A stretch of 5,236 nt of DNA from positions 1-5,236 of the forward strand of contig CAMPHX010000127.1 in the NCBI GenBank assembly GCA_946886085.1, in the 5' to 3' direction. Both the position numbers and the translations under genes were made by a program. Position 1 is the stretch's first letter, and each line of letters opens with the position of its first letter. Shown in pieces: positions 1 to 5,236 of the stretch. Origin of the DNA: an uncultured Flavobacteriales bacterium. Its GTDB lineage: Bacteria; Bacteroidota; Bacteroidia; Flavobacteriales; Vicingaceae. The notes beneath the pieces were generated by a model that was not told where the DNA came from, did no database searches, and saw only the letters and a program-made list of their open reading frames with translations.

Positions 1-54
1 CCAAACGAGATTCCTCTACGTCTCGTGGGCTCGGAGATGTGTATAAAGAGACAG
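1..54 (+). other. Illumina Nextera i7 adapter remnant (artefact)
   Basis: This stretch is library-construction sequence, not genome. Positions 1-11 resemble the end of the P7 oligo (ACGAGAT exact at 5-11, with mismatches before it). Positions 12-19 read TCCTCTAC, which is the adapter-strand form of the Nextera N712 index (GTAGAGGA on sample sheets). Positions 20-34 are GTCTCGTGGGCTCGG, the Nextera read-2 primer segment. Positions 35-54 are the Tn5 mosaic end with one extra A in the run at 45-47 (AAA where the standard end has AA). The order P7, index, primer site, mosaic end, insert is exactly that of a tagmented fragment, and alaS coding sequence starts at the next base. The mismatches and the homopolymer insertion suggest a noisy read or an unpolished consensus. 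These identifications rest on recall of the published adapter sequences. Confidence 0.97.
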
Positions 55-2769
55 CCAATGGTTATTAAAAATGATCCTACTTTAATGTTTACTAATGCAG
101 GAATGAATCAGTTTAAAGATTTATTCTTAGGTAATTCTCCTATTGTGGACAAAAGAATTGCTGACACTCAAAAATGTTTACGTGTATCAGGTAAGCACAA
201 CGATTTAGAAGAAGTTGGTGTTGATACGTATCATCATACCATGTTTGAGATGTTAGGGAACTGGAGTTTTGGAGATTATTTTAAAAAAGAAGCGATAGAA
301 TGGGCCTGGGAATTGTTGGTAGAGGTATATAAGATTGATAAAAACAGGTTATATTTTACCGTTTTTGAAGGCGATGCAGAAGATGGAACTCCTGAAGATA
401 CCGAAGCTTTTGAGCTTTGGAAAGAGCTCTTAGAAAAAAATGGACTAACAACAGATAAAATTTTAAAAGCCAATAAAAAGGATAACTTCTGGGAAATGGG
501 CGATACAGGTCCATGTGGGCCTTGTTCTGAAATTCATGTAGATATTAGAAGCGATGAAGAAATTGCTAAAATTTCTGGGAAAGACTTAGTAAATAATGAC
601 CATCCTCAAGTTATTGAAATATGGAATTTAGTTTTTATGGAGTTTAACCGTATGGCTGATGGAAAATTAAAACCACTTCCTGCCAAACATGTGGATACAG
701 GAATGGGTTTTGAACGATTGGCAATGGTATTACAAGGTAAAAAATCGAATTACGATACCGATGTTTTTTCTCCATTAACCAACAAAATAGCTCAGATTTC
801 GGGTATCCCTTATAAAAACTCATTAGATACACAGTATAAAACCGATGTGGCTATTCGTGTTATTGCCGACCATGTAAGAGCAGTTGCTTTTTCTATTGCA
901 GACGGACAATTACCTTCTAACAACGGAGCCGGATACGTTATTCGTAGAATTTTAAGAAGAGCTATCAGATATGGTTACAGTTTCCTAAACCTTAAAGAGG
1001 CTTTTATTTATGAGTTGGTAGAAATTTTAGCTCAACAAATGGGAACATTTTTCCCTGAATTGGTTAATCAACAAGAAATTATTACCAAAGTAATTAAAGA
1101 AGAAGAAGATAGCTTTTTGCGTACGCTTGATAAAGGCATTTCTCGATTTGAAAATTATATAGCAACAGCAACTTCAAAAACCATTGATGGTAAGTTTGCT
1201 TTTGAATTGTATGATACTTTTGGTTTTCCTATAGATTTAACTCAATTGATGGCAACTGAGAATGGTTTTAAAGTGGATATGATTGCTTTTAACAAAGAGT
1301 TAGAAGAACAAAAAAATCGCTCTAGAGCTGCTACTAAAATTGAAACTGGAGATTGGATTACTATTCAAAATGTTTCAGGAACTGAATTTATTGGTTACGA
1401 TAATTTAGAAAGCGAAACAAAAATTGTAAGCTATAGAAAAATTAAAGCTAAGGATAAAGAACAATATCAATTGGTTTTAGAAAAAACGCCATTTTACCCA
1501 GAAGGTGGAGGTCAAATAGGAGACAAAGGTTATTTGGAAGTTAACGGAAAGAAAATTGCTATTTTAGACACTAAAAGAGAGAACAATTTAATTGTTCATT
1601 TTACCAAAGAATTGCCCGAAGATGTTATGGCACCTGTAAAAGCTGTTGTTAGTAACGATAGAAAACTAATTGCTGCTAATCACTCCGCAACACACTTATT
1701 ACACCAAGCACTTAGAACAATTTTAGGTACGCATGTAGAACAAAAAGGCTCGTTGGTAAATGCCGATTATTTGCGTTTCGATTTTTCTCATTTCCAAAAA
1801 GTAAGTGATGAAGAATTGCAACAAATAGAAAACTTTGTGAATGAAAAAATTCAAGCTGCTATCAATTTAAACGAACACAGAGAAATTCCTATTGAAGAAG
1901 CTGAAAAGCAGGGAGCCATGATGTTGTTTGGCGAAAAATATGGCGATAAGGTACGTATGATTCAGTTTGGAGATTCTAAAGAATTGTGCGGGGGAATTCA
2001 TGTAAATAACACCCAGGCTATTGAATTATTTAAAATTACTTCGGAAGGCTCTGTTGCAGCAGGAATCAGAAGAATTGAAGCAGTTACATCAAAAGGTGCA
2101 GCTAACTATCTAAAAGAAAAAATAGATACTATTACCAAACATCCATTATCAGGATTAGTGACCGATGAAATTATTAATAAAATAACTATTGCTCAGCATA
2201 ATTTACTGCAACAATACGCTAAAGTAAGCGATATGCCTACTTTAAATATAATTTCTCCTTTAAATGGTTCGTTACAAATAGATGTGTTGAGTAATGCTAT
2301 TGCAGAATTTACAAAAATTAAGTTGGATGCGGCTATTATTGATGAATTGAATAACATCAAAAAAGCGATGCTTAAAGAAGAAGAGCAAAAAGGAAAAGAA
2401 CAAGCAAAAGCCATTAAAGAAGAATTGCTGAATGAAGTAAAAAATATTAATGGCGTTAATGTAATTACCAAAAAACTAACTGCTGTTGATGCAGCAACCA
2501 TTAAAGATTTGGCTTTTCAGTTGAAAGCTCAAATAGATAATTTGTATTTGGTATTGGGTGCAGAAATTAATGGAAAACCTAACTTAACCATTGTCATTTC
2601 TGATAATTTAGCTAATGAAAGAAAATTACATGCAGGTAATATTATTAGAGAAGCTGCAAAAGAAATGCAAGGAGGAGGTGGTGGTCAGCCATTTTTTGCA
2701 ACAGCAGGTGGTGCCAATATAAATGGGTTAGATGCAGCTATGGAAAAAGCATTAGCAGTTTTAAATTAA
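55..2769 (+). CDS. alaS: Alanyl-tRNA synthetase, 5'-truncated
   Basis: Cytosolic class II synthetase that charges tRNA-Ala with alanine and hydrolyses mischarged Ser- and Gly-tRNA-Ala. 904 residues are present, numbered here from Pro at 55. The catalytic core covers about 1-240. R43 and K47 (in RVSGKHND) align with the E. coli catalytic Arg69 and Lys73. The motif 2 region [17 protein letters not shown] is at 60-76 and motif 3 [12 protein letters not shown] is at 212-223. A tRNA-recognition region follows to about 430. The editing domain has the GGGQ segment at 484-487 and zinc ligands H543, H547 (HSATH), C645 and H649 (CGGIH). A long helical linker spans about 679-801, then the C-Ala domain with [14 protein letters not shown] at 873-886. 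By comparison with E. coli and Bacteroidota AlaS, about 25-27 N-terminal residues are missing. The frame also runs back to a GTG at 25, but those ten codons are adapter and must not be annotated. The stop overlaps the next gene's possible ATG by one base. Confidence 0.97.
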   Translation, partial: PMVIKNDPTLMFTNAGMNQFKDLFLGNSPIVDKRIADTQKCLRVSGKHNDLEEVGVDTYHHTMFEMLGNWSFGDYFKKEAIEWAWELLVEVYKIDKNRLYFTVFEGDAEDGTPEDTEAFELWKELLEKNGLTTDKILKANKKDNFWEMGDTGPCGPCSEIHVDIRSDEEIAKISGKDLVNNDHPQVIEIWNLVFMEFNRMADGKLKPLPAKHVDTGMGFERLAMVLQGKKSNYDTDVFSPLTNKIAQISGIPYKNSLDTQYKTDVAIRVIADHVRAVAFSIADGQLPSNNGAGYVIRRILRRAIRYGYSFLNLKEAFIYELVEILAQQMGTFFPELVNQQEIITKVIKEEEDSFLRTLDKGISRFENYIATATSKTIDGKFAFELYDTFGFPIDLTQLMATENGFKVDMIAFNKELEEQKNRSRAATKIETGDWITIQNVSGTEFIGYDNLESETKIVSYRKIKAKDKEQYQLVLEKTPFYPEGGGQIGDKGYLEVNGKKIAILDTKRENNLIVHFTKELPEDVMAPVKAVVSNDRKLIAANHSATHLLHQALRTILGTHVEQKGSLVNADYLRFDFSHFQKVSDEELQQIENFVNEKIQAAINLNEHREIPIEEAEKQGAMMLFGEKYGDKVRMIQFGDSKELCGGIHVNNTQAIELFKITSEGSVAAGIRRIEAVTSKGAANYLKEKIDTITKHPLSGLVTDEIINKITIAQHNLLQQYAKVSDMPTLNIISPLNGSLQIDVLSNAIAEFTKIKLDAAIIDELNNIKKAMLKEEEQKGKEQAKAIKEELLNEVKNINGVNVITKKLTAVDAATIKDLAFQLKAQIDNLYLVLGAEINGKPNLTIVISDNLANERKLHAGNIIREAAKEMQGGGGGQPFFATAGGANINGLDAAMEKALAVLN

Positions 2770-2771
2770 TG
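2767..2771 (+). other. TAATG stop/start overlap, alaS to DUF6702-like gene
   Basis: The alaS stop TAA (2767-2769) shares its last A with a possible ATG (2769-2771) of the next gene. There is no space for a promoter or terminator, so the two genes are probably co-transcribed. Whether this ATG or the one at 2796 is used is open. With the second, the gap is 26 bases and coupling would be looser. Confidence 0.6.
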
Positions 2772-3299
2772 CTTAATTTAGCACTTCATTTTTTCATGAG
2801 GAATTTTATTTATATAGCATTAGTAGTACTTTTGGTCAGTTTTGTACCGCATAAGTATTATGTATCTATTACAGAAATTAACTTCAACGAAAAAGAACAA
2901 TTGTTTGAAGCTTCTATTAAGTTTATTGGTCACGATTTAGAGTACGCCCTAGAAAAAGAAGGTCATCCAAAATTACACCTTGGCACAGAAAAAGAGCATG
3001 AAAAAGCCAATGAAATCATTTTTAATTTCATCAAAAAACATATTGAAATTTTTGTAAACGATAAAACTGTTGATATCCACTTTTTTGGAAAAGAAGTGAG
3101 AGATGATGATGATATTTTGGTTTATTTTACTTCATCACCAATAGATTCAATAAGTTCCGTAGAAGTAAAATCAACCATCTTAAATAATTATTTTGAAGAA
3201 CATGTAAACATCATCTACCTTACAGTTGGTGAACAACGCTTTAATTTTAGATTAAACGACTATAAAAAATCAGAAAAACATCAAATAAAACAGGAATGA
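2769..3299 (+). CDS. DUF6702-like exported protein of unknown function
   Basis: Small protein of 176 residues from the ATG at 2769, or 167 from the ATG at 2796. The second start gives the cleaner export signal: Met-Arg-Asn, then a hydrophobic stretch (IYIALVVLLVSF, residues 14-25 of the long form), then VPHKYY. The first start overlaps the alaS stop (TAATG). Neither has a clear Shine-Dalgarno site, which is normal in Bacteroidota. The mature part opens with HKYYVSITEINFNEKEQ at 28-44, the pattern I associate with DUF6702. It is rich in predicted beta strands (EASIKFI, HIEIFV, VDIHFFG, ILVYF, NIIYLTV, RFNFRL) and has an acidic DDDD patch at 112-115. No catalytic motif or lipobox cysteine is visible, and there are no cysteines at all. 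It is probably a periplasmic or membrane-anchored beta-rich protein. The overlap with the M1 peptidase start suggests a linked role, but that is inference. The family assignment is from memory of sequence pattern, and no function is claimed. Confidence 0.85.
   Translation: MLNLALHFFMRNFIYIALVVLLVSFVPHKYYVSITEINFNEKEQLFEASIKFIGHDLEYALEKEGHPKLHLGTEKEHEKANEIIFNFIKKHIEIFVNDKTVDIHFFGKEVRDDDDILVYFTSSPIDSISSVEVKSTILNNYFEEHVNIIYLTVGEQRFNFRLNDYKKSEKHQIKQE
3296..3299 (+). other. ATGA stop/start overlap, DUF6702-like gene to M1 peptidase
   Basis: The stop TGA (3297-3299) overlaps the peptidase ATG (3296-3298) by three bases within the four-base ATGA. This is a classic arrangement for translational re-initiation. 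It supports a shared mRNA and linked expression of the two exported proteins. The peptidase start is well supported because a standard signal peptide follows at once. Confidence 0.85.
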
Positions 3300-5236
3300 A
3301 ACGAATTACTTTAGCCTTAGTATTAGCAAGTGCATTTGGCATTATTAACGCACAAGAAAACACCAATAAAAACAAATTTAGACAGTTAAAAGAAGAATTT
3401 GCTACTCCTAACATTTACAGAACGGCTTCCGGTGCTCCAGGACATGGATATTATCAGCAAAAAGCAGATTATATTATTGATATTACTTTAGATGATAAAG
3501 AGCAAAAAATTTACGGTAAAGAAACGGTAACTTACAAAAATAACTCTCCCGATAAATTGGAATATCTTTGGGTTCAACTCGATCAAAACATGAGAGCTAG
3601 GGATTCTGATACCAAATTAATTGAAACAGGAAGCATTAATGAAAAGATGTCGTTTAAGGAAATTGCTGACTTACATAATAATTTTGATGGTGGTTTTAAA
3701 TTAGATTATGTTAAAGATGTATCAGGAAAAGACTTGCCTGTCACCATTAATAAAACCATGATGAGAATAGATATGCCCAAACCATTAATGCCTGGAGCAA
3801 GTTATACGTTCAAAATAAAATGGTGGTATAACATTAATGATAGAGACGAAATTGGTGGTCGCTCGGGTTATGAATATTTTGAAGAAGACAGTAATTATTT
3901 ATATACTATTGCTCAGTTTTACCCTAGAATGGCAGTTTATAATGAAGTAGAAGGCTGGCAACATAAACAATTTTTAGGTAGAGGAGAGTTTACTTTGCCT
4001 TTCGGAGATTTTAAAGTAAATATTACAGCTCCTGCTGACCATGTGATTGCATCAACAGGAACATTAACCAATGCGAATAGCGTACTTACTTCCGAGCAAA
4101 GAAAAAGATTTTCAGCGGCTCAAAATGAATATAAGCAACCAGTAATTATCATTACTCAGGAAGAAGCTGAAAAGAATGAAAAATCTAGGTCTAACGAAAC
4201 CAAAACATGGAGTTTTAGTGCTACCAATGTTAGAGATTTTGCTTTTGCTTCATCAAGAAAATTTATTTGGGATGCAATGGCTGTTGATTTAGGAAGCACA
4301 AAAAGTTTAGCAATGAGTTATTATCCTAAAGAAGGAAATCCACTTTGGGAGCAATACAGTACTAAAGTTGTTGCACATACATTGAAAAGCTATTCAAATC
4401 ACACCATTACTTACCCTTATCCAGTAGCTATTTCTGTTCACTCTAAAAGAATTGGAATGGAATACCCAATGATTTGTTTTAATGGTGGAAGACCAGAATC
4501 AGACGGAACGTATTCTGAAAGAACAAAATATGCTATGATTGGCGTAATTATCCATGAAGTGGGACATAATTTTTTTCCTATGATTATTAACTCTGATGAA
4601 AGACAATGGACTTGGATGGATGAAGGTTTAAATACTTTTACACAATACTTGTGTGAGCAAGAATGGGAAAGAGATTATCCTTCTCGTAGAGGTCCTGCAC
4701 ACAAAATTGTTGACTATATGAAAGGAGATAAAGAATACATTTCTCCTATTATGACTAACTCAGAATCTATTTTTCAATTTGGTAATAACGCTTACGGTAA
4801 GCCAGCTACGGCTCTTAATATTTTGAGAGAAACCGTAATGGGAAGAGAATTATTTGATTTTGCTTTTAAAACCTATGCCGAAAGATGGAAATTTAAACAC
4901 CCAACACCTGAAGATTTTTTCAGAACGATGGAAGATGCTTCTGCAGTTGATTTAGATTGGTTTTGGAGAGGTTGGTTTTACACTACCGACCATGTAGATA
5001 TTGCCATCAAAAATGTAGATTGGTTTAAAATAGATTCTAAAAATCCGGAAGTAGAAAAAGCTATTCAGAAAGAAATGAAAGCTAATGAGCAGAAAGGAAT
5101 TGGCGAAATAAGAAACCCTAAGGAAGTAAAAGAAACGTACGAAGAACAAGATCCTTCTATCATGGATTTTTATGATAAGTATGATCCTTTTGAAGTGAAT
5201 TTAATTGATAAAGTAGAGTATCAAAAATACTTATCT
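3296..5236 (+). CDS. M1-family zinc metallopeptidase, exported, 3'-truncated
   Basis: Gluzincin of the M1 (aminopeptidase N-like) family, likely removing N-terminal residues from peptides outside the cytoplasm. The frame is open for 647 codons and reaches the last base without a stop, so the C-terminus lies beyond the window. The N-terminus MKRITLALVLASAFGIINA followed by QEN is a typical Sec signal peptide, with cleavage likely after Ala19. An N-terminal beta domain of about 300 residues is followed by the catalytic domain. G387-M388-E389-Y390 stands where M1 enzymes have GxMEN. The zinc site is complete: H420-E421-V422-G423-H424, then 18 residues, then E443 (WMDEGLNTF). Y500 in AYGKPA fits the catalytic tyrosine. 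After about 545 comes DLDWFWRGWFY and then a charged Lys/Glu-rich stretch (about 580-625). The start overlaps the upstream stop in an ATGA, with AGGA one base upstream, too close for a normal ribosome site. Exact substrate and final location (periplasm or outer surface) cannot be read from the sequence. Confidence 0.95.
   Translation, partial: MKRITLALVLASAFGIINAQENTNKNKFRQLKEEFATPNIYRTASGAPGHGYYQQKADYIIDITLDDKEQKIYGKETVTYKNNSPDKLEYLWVQLDQNMRARDSDTKLIETGSINEKMSFKEIADLHNNFDGGFKLDYVKDVSGKDLPVTINKTMMRIDMPKPLMPGASYTFKIKWWYNINDRDEIGGRSGYEYFEEDSNYLYTIAQFYPRMAVYNEVEGWQHKQFLGRGEFTLPFGDFKVNITAPADHVIASTGTLTNANSVLTSEQRKRFSAAQNEYKQPVIIITQEEAEKNEKSRSNETKTWSFSATNVRDFAFASSRKFIWDAMAVDLGSTKSLAMSYYPKEGNPLWEQYSTKVVAHTLKSYSNHTITYPYPVAISVHSKRIGMEYPMICFNGGRPESDGTYSERTKYAMIGVIIHEVGHNFFPMIINSDERQWTWMDEGLNTFTQYLCEQEWERDYPSRRGPAHKIVDYMKGDKEYISPIMTNSESIFQFGNNAYGKPATALNILRETVMGRELFDFAFKTYAERWKFKHPTPEDFFRTMEDASAVDLDWFWRGWFYTTDHVDIAIKNVDWFKIDSKNPEVEKAIQKEMKANEQKGIGEIRNPKEVKETYEEQDPSIMDFYDKYDPFEVNLIDKVEYQKYLS

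Noticed and set aside
35..54. Mosaic end read as the edge of a natural Tn5 or IS50 insertion
   Set aside because: It is directly preceded by the Nextera primer site, an 8-base index and a P7 tail, which occur only in sequencing libraries. No transposase or IS50 sequence is present.
276..473. Reverse-strand open frame of 65 codons inside alaS
   Set aside because: It lies wholly antisense to strongly conserved AlaS codons, has low-complexity Ser/Lys/Phe content and resembles no family. It is a shadow of the real gene.
644..832. Reverse-strand open frame of 62 codons inside alaS
   Set aside because: Antisense to the AlaS motif 3 region, with no recognisable domain and no start signals.
2193..2501. 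Reverse-strand open frame of 102 codons with a hydrophobic, membrane-like translation
   Set aside because: The hydrophobic look is the expected antisense reading of the Lys/Glu-rich helical linker of AlaS (AAA/GAA codons become TTT/TTC). There is no independent support.
3104..3115. GAT trinucleotide run as a possible repeat element
   Set aside because: Only four GAT codons encoding DDDD inside the DUF6702-like gene. Too short to be more than coding sequence.
4952..5149. Reverse-strand open frame of 65 codons, Phe-rich
   Set aside because: Antisense of the Lys/Glu-rich C-terminal part of the M1 peptidase, with the same codon-complement effect. Not a gene.
4900..5236. Possible frameshift or early end of the M1 peptidase, since no stop is seen
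   Set aside because: The frame reads cleanly from 3296 to the last base with conserved family residues throughout. The missing stop is explained by the window boundary.

Overview
This window is an AT-rich, tightly packed chromosomal segment carrying three consecutive plus-strand genes. It is preceded by 54 bases that are not biological. The alanyl-tRNA synthetase sequence, the small exported protein that looks like the Bacteroidota family DUF6702, the M1 metallopeptidase with a GMEY/HEVGHN signature, and the absence of clear Shine-Dalgarno sites all point to a Bacteroidota (probably Flavobacteriales-like) genome. The taxon is inferred from family resemblance only.

Layout: 1-54 is an Illumina Nextera i7-side library adapter: a P7 tail, an 8-base index, the read-2 primer site and the Tn5 mosaic end. 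It is left at the contig edge and contains several errors. From 55 to 2769 is alaS, whose first roughly 25-27 codons are missing because the genomic sequence starts inside the gene. The frame stays open backwards through the adapter to a GTG at 25, so an automatic caller would report a false N-terminus of ten adapter-encoded residues. From 2769 (or 2796) to 3299 is a small secreted or membrane-anchored DUF6702-like protein. From 3296 to the window end at 5236 is an exported M1-family zinc metallopeptidase, open at its 3' end.

The genes touch or overlap (TAATG at alaS/DUF6702, ATGA at DUF6702/M1), with no room for promoters or terminators between them. They are probably one transcription unit with coupled translation. 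AlaS is a cytosolic housekeeping enzyme. The other two look like a cell-envelope pair: a small exported protein of unknown role beside an exported peptidase. I see no RNA gene, CRISPR array, insertion sequence, phage gene or defence system, and no intergenic stretch longer than a few bases. The items most worth a reader's attention are the adapter artefact with its false alaS start, an unusually long linker in the AlaS C-terminal region, and the coupled DUF6702-M1 pair.
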